Source: CAG-791 sp002392385 (GTDB lineage: Bacteria; Bacillota; Clostridia; Lachnospirales; Lachnospiraceae). Taken from it: a stretch of DNA of 29,975 nucleotides. A program made the translations under genes and the position numbers. The notes beneath the pieces are model-generated. The model was not told the DNA's origin. It searched no databases and was given only the letters and a program-made list of their open reading frames with translations. The stretch is from assembly GCA_946616295.1 (NCBI GenBank), contig CAMOIU010000036.1:1-29975 (forward strand), read 5' to 3'. Shown piece by piece: positions 17,684 through 26,052 of the stretch. The stretch's first letter is position 1, and each line of letters opens with the position of its first letter.

Positions 17684-17783
17684 CAGGGAAGGCATTCCGG
17701 CCCTGTCAGGACATACGGCAGCGTGTATAGCATCAGCGGTCCGCGGGGCGGACTGAGAAGTTTTACCATGAAGGAGGTTTCAC
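17684..17783 (+). other. Spacer between the PP2C and ddh genes with two inverted repeats
   Basis: GACAGGG/CCCTGTC (17682-17707, overlapping the PP2C stop) and GTCCGC/GCGGAC (17739-17753) can form hairpins. Neither is followed by a T run, so neither is a convincing intrinsic terminator. I see no strong promoter. The region ends with the AAGGAGG site of ddh. Confidence 0.4.
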
Positions 17784-18767
17784 ATGGCAGTCAGAGTAGG
17801 AATCTTTGGATACGGCAATCTGGGCAGGGGCGTGGAGCTGGCCGTTAAGGCGAGCCCCGATATGGAGCTTGTGGGCGTGTTCACCCGCAGGGATCCGGCT
17901 TCTGTGCAGACCGTATCGGGAGCGGCGGTCTATCCGGAAAACGCTCTGCAGGAGATGACAGGGGATATCGATGTGCTGGTCCTCTGCGGCGGCAGCGCCA
18001 CAGACCTGCCCGTGCAGGGACCCAAGTACGCGGCCCTCTATAATATCGTGGACAGCTTCGACACCCATGCCCACATCCCGGATCATTTCGCGGACGTGGA
18101 CAAGGCCGCTTCGGAAGGCGGCAAGCTGGGCATCATTTCCTGCGGCTGGGATCCGGGCATGTTCTCTCTGGCCAGGATCTACGCGGAAGCGATCCTTCCC
18201 GGCTGCGCCACCTATACCTTCTGGGGCAGGGGCGTCAGCCAGGGACACTCCGACGCCATCCGCCGGATCGCGGGCGTGAAGGACGCCAGGCAGTACACCG
18301 TGCCGGTGCCGGAAGCCATGGAAGAGGTCCGGGCAGGCAAGAATCCTTCTCTTACCACCCGCCAGAAGCATACCCGTGTGTGCTATGTGGTGGCCGAGGA
18401 AGGCGCGGATCTGGAGCGCATCAACCGTGAGATCGTGACCATGCCCGACTATTTTGCCGATTACGACACGACGGTCCACTTCATCTCCCTGGAGGAGCTG
18501 CACGAGCAGCACAGCGGACTGCCCCACGGCGGCAGCGTGATCTCCTGCGGCACCACCGGCAGGGACGGTGAGAACAGCCACGTGGTGGAGTACCGTCTGG
18601 ACCTGGATTCCAACCCCGAATTCACCGGCAGCATCCTCGCCGCCTGCGCCAGGGCGGTCGCCAGAATGGCGGCAGAGGGCCGCACCGGCTGTATGACACT
18701 CTTTGATGTGCCTCCCGCATATCTGTCTCCCCAGAGCGGAGAAGAACTGAGGGCGCATCTGCTGTGA
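17784..18767 (+). CDS. ddh: meso-Diaminopimelate D-dehydrogenase
   Basis: This 327-residue NADPH-dependent enzyme makes meso-diaminopimelate from tetrahydrodipicolinate, ammonia and NADPH in one step, supplying lysine and peptidoglycan. The nucleotide-binding loop GYGNLGRG (9-16) opens the protein. SCGWDPGMFS and TFWGRGVSQGHSDAIRRI are the diagnostic substrate-pocket segments of Ddh, and the C-terminal dimerisation region is complete. Length is typical (about 320-330). GAAGGAGG precedes the ATG. Its TGA overlaps the GTG start of the MBOAT gene, a link that is unusual for this enzyme and ties cell-wall precursor supply to an envelope acyl-transfer-like pair. Confidence 0.96.
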   Translation: MAVRVGIFGYGNLGRGVELAVKASPDMELVGVFTRRDPASVQTVSGAAVYPENALQEMTGDIDVLVLCGGSATDLPVQGPKYAALYNIVDSFDTHAHIPDHFADVDKAASEGGKLGIISCGWDPGMFSLARIYAEAILPGCATYTFWGRGVSQGHSDAIRRIAGVKDARQYTVPVPEAMEEVRAGKNPSLTTRQKHTRVCYVVAEEGADLERINREIVTMPDYFADYDTTVHFISLEELHEQHSGLPHGGSVISCGTTGRDGENSHVVEYRLDLDSNPEFTGSILAACARAVARMAAEGRTGCMTLFDVPPAYLSPQSGEELRAHLL

Positions 18768-20299
18768 GTATTCTGTACGCGGCGGTCGTTACGGCCGCCG
18801 CTGTCCTCTATTATCGGGTACCGCGAAGGACGCGCTGGATCGTGCTGTCGGGGGCGGGTTTTATCGTCTGCTGTCTCCTCCTGACGGGAGGGGCGGGAGC
18901 GGCAGATGCCGGCATGACAGATCCGCGGGAAGGGAGCGGTACTTACGTATGGCTGCGTCTGCTGCCCCTTATTCTGCTGGTCCTGACCTGCGCGGTCAGC
19001 TGGCTGGGCGGCCTGCTTATGGACCGTCTGCGCAGGGACGGGTATACACCGGGTCTGCGGAGAGTCCTGCTGATCCTGCTGGCGGTCCTGTGCGCGGGGC
19101 CTGTTCTCTATGACCGGCTGGGCGGGATGATCTTTACAAGCATCCTGCACAGCGGGACCTTCCGGGGACTTGCCGGAACGCGCCTCTCTGTGCCCGGGAT
19201 CACGGCGGCGCCCCTTCTCATCGCCTCCGCCCAGGGGATCTCCTATATGGCCGAGACGGAGAGCGGACGGATCCGCGCCGAGGCCAATCCCCTGAAATAT
19301 CTGGCTTATGCCTGTTTTCTCCCGACGGCGGCCGTGGGACCGCTGACGCGGTACTGGGAGCTGCGGAAGGGCCTGAACGAGGGCAATCCCTATGACCGCA
19401 GCCGGATCATCGGCGGTCTGCAGCTCATTCTCTGGGGCCTCTTCCTGAAGCTGGTGATCGCCGACCGGGCGGCCATCGGCGCAGGGACGGTCTACGCCCA
19501 TGCCAGATCCTACATGGGCTTCTATTTCCTGATCGCGGGCGTTCTCTATACCCTGCAGATCTATACCAGCCTTCTGGCTGCCGTGAGTGTGGCCGCCGGC
19601 ATCGGCGGGCTCTTCGGCTTCTCTCTGTTCACCGGTTTCCTGCATCCTCTGCGGGCGGCCTCCACAGGAGAATACTGGGAGCGCTTCAACGGCACGGTGA
19701 CGGGCTGGCTCTATGACTATATCTACCGGCCCCTTTCGGGGGCGGGGACATCCGAAGACGGGGCGGCGTCTCTGCCCCGTTATGCCCTGAGTGTCTGCGC
19801 GGCGGCCCTGCCGGGAGCCTTCTGGTACGGGACCGGCTTCAGAGCGGTCTTTCTGGGTCTCTTTGTGGGCCTCTGCATCCTGTGCGGCGAACTGACCCTG
19901 CCCTGGAAAGAAGCCGTCTGCAGAGTCCTGCGCCTGCCGGCGGGCACCTATGCCAGACGGCTGGTGGGACGGATGGGTACCTTCCTGCTCACTGTGATCC
20001 TGTGGACCCTGCTCGGCGCGCCGTCCCTGCGGACGGGCCTCTCCATGCTGGTGTCCGTGGTCCGGGATCCCAATCCCTGGATCTTCTTCGACGGAGGCCT
20101 TCTGCAGACAGGCCTGTCCTGGGGTGACTGGAACGTACTGATCGCCGGCACGGCCCTTCTTCTCTTCGTGGAGTACCAGCAGAGGCGGATCTGTATCCGC
20201 AGCTGGGTCCGGGACCAGCACGCCCTGGTCCGGTGGGGACTCTCGGCGGGTCTGCTCCTGACGGTCTTTCTGTTTGGTGTATACGGAGGTGCCGCATGA
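18764..20299 (+). CDS. Divergent MBOAT-family membrane protein (AlgI/DltB-like)
   Basis: A 511-residue polytopic membrane protein with about ten or more hydrophobic helices. The family skeleton is recognisable: NPLKYLAYACFLPTAAVGPLTRY (normally ...FFPQLLAGPI.R), LFLKLVIADRAAI (LFKKVVIADR), YTLQIY, and GWLYDYIYRPLSG (WLRDYLYIPLGG). Acyltransferases of this type move acyl groups across the membrane to surface polymers. Two expected histidines are missing: the RWH element is R307-F308-N309, and the catalytic WHG element is W354-Y355-G356. The start is GTG, overlapping the ddh stop by four bases. The next gene overlaps its stop. It may be catalytically altered or an inactive scaffold. Family call is by pattern. 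Confidence 0.78.
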   Translation: MSILYAAVVTAAAVLYYRVPRRTRWIVLSGAGFIVCCLLLTGGAGAADAGMTDPREGSGTYVWLRLLPLILLVLTCAVSWLGGLLMDRLRRDGYTPGLRRVLLILLAVLCAGPVLYDRLGGMIFTSILHSGTFRGLAGTRLSVPGITAAPLLIASAQGISYMAETESGRIRAEANPLKYLAYACFLPTAAVGPLTRYWELRKGLNEGNPYDRSRIIGGLQLILWGLFLKLVIADRAAIGAGTVYAHARSYMGFYFLIAGVLYTLQIYTSLLAAVSVAAGIGGLFGFSLFTGFLHPLRAASTGEYWERFNGTVTGWLYDYIYRPLSGAGTSEDGAASLPRYALSVCAAALPGAFWYGTGFRAVFLGLFVGLCILCGELTLPWKEAVCRVLRLPAGTYARRLVGRMGTFLLTVILWTLLGAPSLRTGLSMLVSVVRDPNPWIFFDGGLLQTGLSWGDWNVLIAGTALLLFVEYQQRRICIRSWVRDQHALVRWGLSAGLLLTVFLFGVYGGAA

Positions 20300-21873
20300 A
20301 GAACGCAGCAGGACGTAAGCGGCGCAGAGAGAATCCCTTCCTGCGCAGACTGGCCGGAAGCCCCGCGGGACAGGGACTGGTCCGCGTGACGCGCGGACAG
20401 ACGGCCAAGGCCGCCTCCGCCATCGTGACCATACTGGCCGTCCTCCTGGTCATCCGTGTGCTCAGCGCCTGGACCGTGCCCGTATGGTTCAGGGGAGAGA
20501 AGAATTCTCCGGCGGCGGTGAGCAATGGTTTCTATGGCCTGCCCAGGGACAGCGTGGATGTACTCTTTCTGGGCGGCAGCCGGGCGGAGGCCGCCTATAT
20601 CCCCCAGGTCCTCTACAATGAGCGGGGGATCACGTCCTATACCCTCTGCGCAGGCGACCAGGGGCTGCGAGAGAATTATTACTGGCTGCAGGAGGCCCTG
20701 CGTTTCCAGGGACCCAAGGCGGTCGTCCTGGAGGCCGGCTCCCTGGTCAGGGGCGCAGGCCCCGACGCTGCCCGCAGGGGGCTGACCTACATGCGGTGGT
20801 CCCGTGTCAAGTGGGAGGCCGTCCGCGCGGTCAGCGGGGAAGAGGAGGAAGGCGGCCTGCTGAGCTGGCTCTTTCCCGGGCTCTGGTTCCATGGCCGGTG
20901 GCAGATTCTCTCTGAGGAGGATTTCCGCCCCGCCGACGCTGTGCGGCCGGATGGACTGATGGGCTGGAGCAGCCAGTATTCCGACCGCTGGGGACTGCCC
21001 TGCGCACCGGCGCAGGATAATGAAGTGGCGGCAGACGGAGGGACAGCCCTTCCGGAGCCGGAGGACACCGTGTGGCTGGACAGGATCGCGGACCTCTGCA
21101 GGGAGAAAGGCATGCATCTGGTGGTCACGGCGGCGCCTGCGGATGATCTGACGATCGAGGACCACCGGCTCCTGCGGCAGATCTGCGAGGAGAGGGAGCT
21201 GCGGCTCTTTGATTTCGGCACGGCGTCCCTGTACAGCAGGATCGGCTATGACTACGCGGAGGACCAGGCGGACGGCCAGCACGCCAACGCGGCGGGCGCC
21301 CGGAAGCTGACCTCCTATATGGGCCTTGTCCTGACCCAGGACTACGGACTGGTCTCCCATACTGCCGCCCGCTGGGAGGAGGGGCGTGCCCTTACGGACC
21401 AGGTCCTGCGGGAGACCAGGCTCAGACAGACGGAGGACCTGCAGACCTTTCTGGACAACCTGACAACGGACAGGTACGCGGTATTCTTTATGACGGACGG
21501 CCCCCTTTCCTTCCCCCTGTCCGATGAGGCGCAGAGACGCCTTCTCACCCTGGGCATCCGGACAGACCTGACCGCCCTGGACGGCAGGGCCTGGTACGCG
21601 GTCCCCGCGGAGGCGGCCGGACGGGTCTTCACGGAACGCACCGCCGACGGGCAGACAGAGCTGGAGGCGGAAGGACTGTTCCGGGCGCGCAGGAGCCGCT
21701 ACACACTGCGCAGTACCGGGGAGGGAAGCCCCGTCGGCGCCCAGCTGACCTTCGACGGGATCGTCTGTGAACCGCCGGGACACGGACTCTTCATCACCGT
21801 CATCGATGCACAGCGGCGGACAGTGGTCACAGAAGCCCTGTTTTCTTCCGAAACGGGAGAGCGCGTCCGCTGA
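20296..21873 (+). CDS. SGNH-hydrolase-like partner of the MBOAT protein, with ILEI-like C-terminus
   Basis: A 525-residue membrane-anchored protein. A basic N-terminus and one membrane helix (about 37-62) place the rest outside the cell. An SGNH/GDSL-like domain follows, with LFLGGSRAE carrying the likely nucleophile S95 and DGQH carrying D326 and H329, so the catalytic pair is present, unlike in the upstream MBOAT. From about 380 onward there is a second module (DRYAVFFMTDGPLSFPLSDEAQ... then GLFITVIDAQRRTVV) that resembles the ILEI/PANDER-type domain of bacterial surface-polysaccharide proteins. GGAGGT precedes the ATG at 20296, which overlaps the MBOAT stop (ATGA). It probably completes acyl transfer to an envelope polymer, as AlgJ/DltD-type partners do. 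Confidence 0.78.
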   Translation: MKNAAGRKRRRENPFLRRLAGSPAGQGLVRVTRGQTAKAASAIVTILAVLLVIRVLSAWTVPVWFRGEKNSPAAVSNGFYGLPRDSVDVLFLGGSRAEAAYIPQVLYNERGITSYTLCAGDQGLRENYYWLQEALRFQGPKAVVLEAGSLVRGAGPDAARRGLTYMRWSRVKWEAVRAVSGEEEEGGLLSWLFPGLWFHGRWQILSEEDFRPADAVRPDGLMGWSSQYSDRWGLPCAPAQDNEVAADGGTALPEPEDTVWLDRIADLCREKGMHLVVTAAPADDLTIEDHRLLRQICEERELRLFDFGTASLYSRIGYDYAEDQADGQHANAAGARKLTSYMGLVLTQDYGLVSHTAARWEEGRALTDQVLRETRLRQTEDLQTFLDNLTTDRYAVFFMTDGPLSFPLSDEAQRRLLTLGIRTDLTALDGRAWYAVPAEAAGRVFTERTADGQTELEAEGLFRARRSRYTLRSTGEGSPVGAQLTFDGIVCEPPGHGLFITVIDAQRRTVVTEALFSSETGERVR

Positions 21874-21909
21874 GAACAAGGCAGGCAATTGCAGAAGGGA
21901 ACCGATCTC

Positions 21910-22617
21910 ATGGGAGAAGCCTTCATACAATTTGACGAGGTCGTCAAGGAATATATCATGGGGGAGGTCCACATCCGCGCGGCGGACGGCGTATCCTTCA
22001 CCATCGACAGAGGATCCTTCACGGTGATCGTCGGACCCAGCGGCGCCGGCAAGACCACCATCCTCAACATGCTGGGCGGGATGGACAGCTGCACGTCCGG
22101 CAGGATCACGGTCGACGGGAAGGAGATCTCCGGGAGCACCCGGCGCCAGCTGACCGATTACCGGCGCTACGACATCGGCTTCGTGTTTCAGTTCTACAAC
22201 CTCGTCCAGAACCTGACGGCACTGGAGAACGTGGAGCTGGCGGCGCAGATCTGCCGCCATCCGCTGGACGCCAGACAGACCCTGATCGACGTGGGGCTGG
22301 GGGAGAGGCTGAACAATTTCCCGGCGCAGCTCTCCGGCGGCGAACAGCAGCGCGTGGCCATCGCCCGCGCGCTGGCGAAGGATCCCAAGCTGCTGCTCTG
22401 TGATGAGCCCACCGGCGCCCTCGACTATGTCACCGGCAAACAGATCCTGGCGCTGCTGCAGGACACCTGCAGGAAACGCGGCATGACAGTCATCGTGATC
22501 ACCCACAACCTGGCCCTCACCCCCATGGCGGACAAGGTGATCCACATCAGAAACGGAAGGGTTTCGAAGGAAGAGATCAACACGCGGCCGGTCCCTGTGG
22601 AGGAGATCGAGTGGTGA
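21910..22617 (+). CDS. ABC transporter ATPase, MacB/LolD type (system 1)
   Basis: This 235-residue ATPase drives the FtsX-like permease encoded next. Walker A is GPSGAGKT (42-49), the Q-loop glutamine Q94, the signature LSGGEQQR (141-148), Walker B LLLCDEPT (161-168) and the H-loop H199. The GALD motif after Walker B is typical of the MacB/LolD group. The start at 21910 follows AGAAGGGA by eight bases; a TTG start seven codons earlier is less likely. The permease begins 28 bases after its stop. There is no HlyD/MacA adaptor gene, as is usual in Gram-positive mechanotransmission-type systems. It lies 36 bases after the SGNH gene and may belong to the same transcript. Confidence 0.94.
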   Translation: MGEAFIQFDEVVKEYIMGEVHIRAADGVSFTIDRGSFTVIVGPSGAGKTTILNMLGGMDSCTSGRITVDGKEISGSTRRQLTDYRRYDIGFVFQFYNLVQNLTALENVELAAQICRHPLDARQTLIDVGLGERLNNFPAQLSGGEQQRVAIARALAKDPKLLLCDEPTGALDYVTGKQILALLQDTCRKRGMTVIVITHNLALTPMADKVIHIRNGRVSKEEINTRPVPVEEIEW

Positions 22618-22645
22618 CCGCGGCTGCCCTGCGAAAGGAGCCTGC

Positions 22646-25237
22646 ATGATGCCGTCACATCTTTATACGGACCTTCTGCGGGAGATCCGAAAGACCAGAC
22701 GACGCTTCCTGTCTCTACTCATCATGAATCTGCTTGCGGTAGGCTTTCTCGCGGGTCTGCGCATGACCTCCCCGGTGATGCGGCATACGGTGGACCGGTA
22801 TTACGACCGGCAGGCCCTGATGGACGTACGTGTCCTCTGCGCGCTGGGGCTCACAGAGGAGGACGTGGAAGTACTCAGACAGCAGGACGGTGTGCTCTCT
22901 GCGGAGGGCAGCCGTTCTTTTGACGCGCTTGCGGGGGAACAGATCGTGACCGTGACGGACCTGCCGGACCGCGTGAACCTGCCCGAAGTGCTGGAAGGGC
23001 GCATGCCGCAGGCCCCGGACGAATGTCTTGCGGAGCAGGCGGTCCTGGACGCGCTGGAGATCGGGATCGGCGACACACTGACGCTTGACACTTCGGATGC
23101 CCGGTCCAGGAACGGCGGGGAGGATATCCTGTCGCAGAAGACATATACGGTCGTCGGCACGGCGCGCAGTCCCCTCTACATCACAATGGACCGCAGCACG
23201 ACCTCGATGGGCGCGGGCACCGTCAGGGGCTTCGTGGCCGTACCGAAGGAGAATTTCACCGTCGATTATTACACGACGGCTTATCTGACGCTGGAGGGTC
23301 TGGAGGCGCTCAACTGCTATACGGACGATGCCTATGAGGAGGCGGTGGATGCCTTCATCGACCGGCTGGAGCCCCTGGGCAGGGAGCGGGCGGCCATGCG
23401 CCGGGAGCAGCTCCTGCGGGAGACGACCATCACCGATATGATGGCGCAGATGCTCTCTTCAGGGCTCTCCGCGGTCGATCTCGGAAACGCGAAGTGGTAC
23501 ATCCTGGGACGGGATACGGTGGAGAGCTACCTGACCTTCTCTGTCGATTCCGCCCGGATGAGCGATCTCGCGGATGTGTTCCCGATGATCTTCTTTCTGG
23601 TCGCGGCACTCAGCTCGCTGACCACGATGACGCGCATGGTGGAGGAGCAGCGGGGCGAGATCGGTTCCATGAAGGCCCTCGGCCTGTCCGACGGCGCGGT
23701 GTCCTTCAAATATCTGGGGTACGCGCTGGCAGCCAGTCTGACGGGCGGACTCCTGGGGCTGGCCATCGGCTGTACTCTGATCCCCTGGCTCATCTATTAC
23801 GAGTGGACCCAGCTGTCCTACCTGCTGCCTTCAGCGGAATTCCTCCTATACCCCTCCGTCGTCCTGTACAGCCTCGGATTTGCGGTGCTGGCCACTGCGG
23901 GGGCTGCGTGGGCGGCCTGCCGCAGCGCGCTCCGGGCAGTCCCGGCGGTCCTTCTGCGTCCGCGTGCGCCTATGCCCGGCAGGAGAGTGCTTCCGGAATA
24001 TATTCCTTTTCTCTGGAACCGCCTGTCCTTTCTCCGCAAGGTCAGCATCCGGAACCTTCTCCGCTACAAGAAGCGCTTCTGGATGACCATCGCCGGGATC
24101 GGCGGCTGCACGGCCATTCTCGTGACCGGCTTCGGTCTGCGGGATTCCATCTTCGACATTCTGCGGTGGCAGTTCGACGAAGTCACCGTCTATGACGCGG
24201 AGATGGGGATCCGTGAGGATATCATGCGCTCCGAACAGGTGAACCTGGAGCATCTGCTCGCCGGAATGCCGGAGGTGGAGGACAGCCTGCGCTGCCGCAA
24301 GGAGACGGTGGATGTGATCGCCGATACTGCCGGCGGGCGGAGACAGGCCACGGTCGAGAATGTGACGCTCCTTTCCTTCTCCGCGTCGGAAGCGGAGAGA
24401 ACACAGCCTTTCCTGCACCTGCAGCCGCCCGCGGACGGTCTGCACAGGGACGGCGCCGTATCCCTGGAGATCCCGGAAAACGGTGTCCTCCTGGACGAAA
24501 AGACATTCGAGCTTCTCGATATCGAACCCGGCGACCCCGTGATCCTGCGCGACAGCGAGGAACACACATATCCGGCCGTTGCCGCGGGATGCTGTGAGAA
24601 TTACGTCAACCACTACCTGTATATGCAGGACGGCTATTACCGGGAGGTCTTCGGCACGGCACCGGCCCGGAACACGATGCTGCTGCGATTCTCTGAAGGA
24701 TCCTCCGGGAACGGACGCCTCAGCGCGGAGGACCAGGACGCAGTCGCGCGCATGCTGGTCGACCAGCCGGGGGTACAGTCCTTCAGCCGGATCGACAGCA
24801 TGCGCACGCGATTCGAATCTTCCATGGGCAATATCGACGCGGTGATCCTCCTGATCATCGCAGCGGCAGCGGCTCTTGCTTTTCTGGTACTCTTCAATCT
24901 GACCAATATCAACGTGACGGAGCGCCTCCGCGAGCTGGCGACGCTGAAGGTGCTCGGTTTCTACGACCGGGAGACAGCTTCCTATGTTTACAGGGAGAAC
25001 ATTTTCCTGACGCTCCTCGGGACCGCAGCCGGCCTCTTCATGGGCAGATGGCTTCACCGGTGGCTGATCCACACCATCGAGGTCGACTACCTCCTCTTCG
25101 GCAGGACGATCCATCCGAAGTGCTATGTGTACGCGGCAGTCCTGACGACGCTGTTCTCCCTGTCCGTGAATATCTTTTCGTTCTTCTACATCCGCGGCAT
25201 CGACATGGTGGGGGCGCTGGCGCAGAAGCAGGAGTGA
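22646..25237 (+). CDS. FtsX/MacB-like ABC permease (system 1)
   Basis: An 863-residue permease with the long Gram-positive layout: one N-terminal helix (about 20-38), a large extracellular domain to about 305, a block of helices (about 310-430), another helix (475-495), a second extracellular domain (about 500-730), and three C-terminal helices (from 732). The pattern EEQRGEIGSMKALGLSDG after helix 2 and ERLRELATLKVLGF in the second FtsX domain are the coupling segments seen in both halves of such permeases. GAAAGGA precedes the start; ATG at 22649 is equally possible. Substrate unknown; relatives act in peptide-antibiotic resistance, lipoprotein release or cell-wall control. Confidence 0.92.
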   Translation: MMPSHLYTDLLREIRKTRRRFLSLLIMNLLAVGFLAGLRMTSPVMRHTVDRYYDRQALMDVRVLCALGLTEEDVEVLRQQDGVLSAEGSRSFDALAGEQIVTVTDLPDRVNLPEVLEGRMPQAPDECLAEQAVLDALEIGIGDTLTLDTSDARSRNGGEDILSQKTYTVVGTARSPLYITMDRSTTSMGAGTVRGFVAVPKENFTVDYYTTAYLTLEGLEALNCYTDDAYEEAVDAFIDRLEPLGRERAAMRREQLLRETTITDMMAQMLSSGLSAVDLGNAKWYILGRDTVESYLTFSVDSARMSDLADVFPMIFFLVAALSSLTTMTRMVEEQRGEIGSMKALGLSDGAVSFKYLGYALAASLTGGLLGLAIGCTLIPWLIYYEWTQLSYLLPSAEFLLYPSVVLYSLGFAVLATAGAAWAACRSALRAVPAVLLRPRAPMPGRRVLPEYIPFLWNRLSFLRKVSIRNLLRYKKRFWMTIAGIGGCTAILVTGFGLRDSIFDILRWQFDEVTVYDAEMGIREDIMRSEQVNLEHLLAGMPEVEDSLRCRKETVDVIADTAGGRRQATVENVTLLSFSASEAERTQPFLHLQPPADGLHRDGAVSLEIPENGVLLDEKTFELLDIEPGDPVILRDSEEHTYPAVAAGCCENYVNHYLYMQDGYYREVFGTAPARNTMLLRFSEGSSGNGRLSAEDQDAVARMLVDQPGVQSFSRIDSMRTRFESSMGNIDAVILLIIAAAAALAFLVLFNLTNINVTERLRELATLKVLGFYDRETASYVYRENIFLTLLGTAAGLFMGRWLHRWLIHTIEVDYLLFGRTIHPKCYVYAAVLTTLFSLSVNIFSFFYIRGIDMVGALAQKQE

Positions 25238-25264
25238 GGGACGTATCCTCTGCGCGGTCTATTC

Positions 25265-25309
25265 TTGCAGAATGAGTTTGCCTGTGCTAATATAGTTAGA
25301 TGAATCTAA
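25265..25309 (+). promoter_or_regulatory. Promoter and palindromic operator for ABC system 2
   Basis: TTGCAG (25265-25270) and TAATAT (25288-25293) are 17 bases apart, and the -10 carries an extended TGn element (25285-25287). Directly downstream, TTAGAT-GA-ATCTAA (25296-25309) is a perfect 6-2-6 palindrome covering the start point, a classical repressor site. A/T content here is far above that of the flanking genes. No regulator gene is adjacent. Confidence 0.62.
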
Positions 25310-25335
25310 TCTGATATGGCAGAAAGGGCACAGGT

Positions 25336-26037
25336 ATGTTTGTTCAGGTCACAGACCTTGTAAAAAGCTACGGAGAAGGGGACAGCCGCACGCAGGTGCT
25401 CAGAGGGATCAGCACGGGGATCCGGGAGGGGACTATGTGCGCGATCAAAGGGCCCAGCGGGAGCGGAAAGTCGACATTTTTGAATTGTATCGGCGGGCTG
25501 GAGACACCGGACAGCGGAAGCATCGTCATAGACGGGCAGGAGATCGTCGGGCTGTCTCCGGCGGCACTCTCCGAATACCGGCGGGACAAGCTGGGGTTTG
25601 TTTTTCAGTTCTATAATCTGGTGACGGATCTGACGATCCGGGAGAATATCGAGGTGTGCCGGTTTCTGACGCCGCGGCCTCTGGACATGGAAGCGCTGAT
25701 GAAGACGCTGGGCATCTATGAGCACCGGGACAAGTTCCCCTCGCAGCTCTCGGGCGGCCAGCAGCAGCGGACGGCCATCGCCAGGGCCCTGGTCAAGAAT
25801 CCGGCCCTTCTTCTGTGCGATGAACCTACGGGAGCGCTGGATTCGCAGACATCGCGGGGGATCCTGACGCTCCTGGAGGAGGTCAACCGCCTCTACGGCA
25901 CCACCATCCTGATCGTCACCCACAACAATGCCATCCCCCAGATGACGCACCGGGTGATCGAGATCCGGGACGGGCAGATCAGCCGGGAATATGACAATGA
26001 CGTTCTCATTCCTGCGGCACAGCTGCAGGATCTGTGA
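25336..26037 (+). CDS. ABC transporter ATPase, MacB/LolD type (system 2)
   Basis: A 233-residue ATPase, closely similar in plan to the system 1 ATPase but clearly a separate sequence. Walker A is GPSGSGKS (39-46), signature LSGGQQQR (138-145), Walker B LLLCDEPT (158-165), with H in VTHNN. AGAAAGGG precedes the ATG. The permease gene starts 15 bases after its stop. Expression is probably set by the palindromic site at 25296-25309, so this pair can be induced separately from system 1. Substrate unknown. Confidence 0.94.
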   Translation: MFVQVTDLVKSYGEGDSRTQVLRGISTGIREGTMCAIKGPSGSGKSTFLNCIGGLETPDSGSIVIDGQEIVGLSPAALSEYRRDKLGFVFQFYNLVTDLTIRENIEVCRFLTPRPLDMEALMKTLGIYEHRDKFPSQLSGGQQQRTAIARALVKNPALLLCDEPTGALDSQTSRGILTLLEEVNRLYGTTILIVTHNNAIPQMTHRVIEIRDGQISREYDNDVLIPAAQLQDL

Positions 26038-26052
26038 CCTGAGGAGCCATTC

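Noticed and set aside
19948..22647. 899-codon open frame on the minus strand, and similar long antisense frames elsewhere (e.g. 1570-3363, 4165-5985, 15228-16718)
   Set aside because: These mirror genuine plus-strand genes with clear domain content. High GC at codon position three leaves few antisense stops, and the products are low-complexity His/Gln/Arg-rich sequences without domains.
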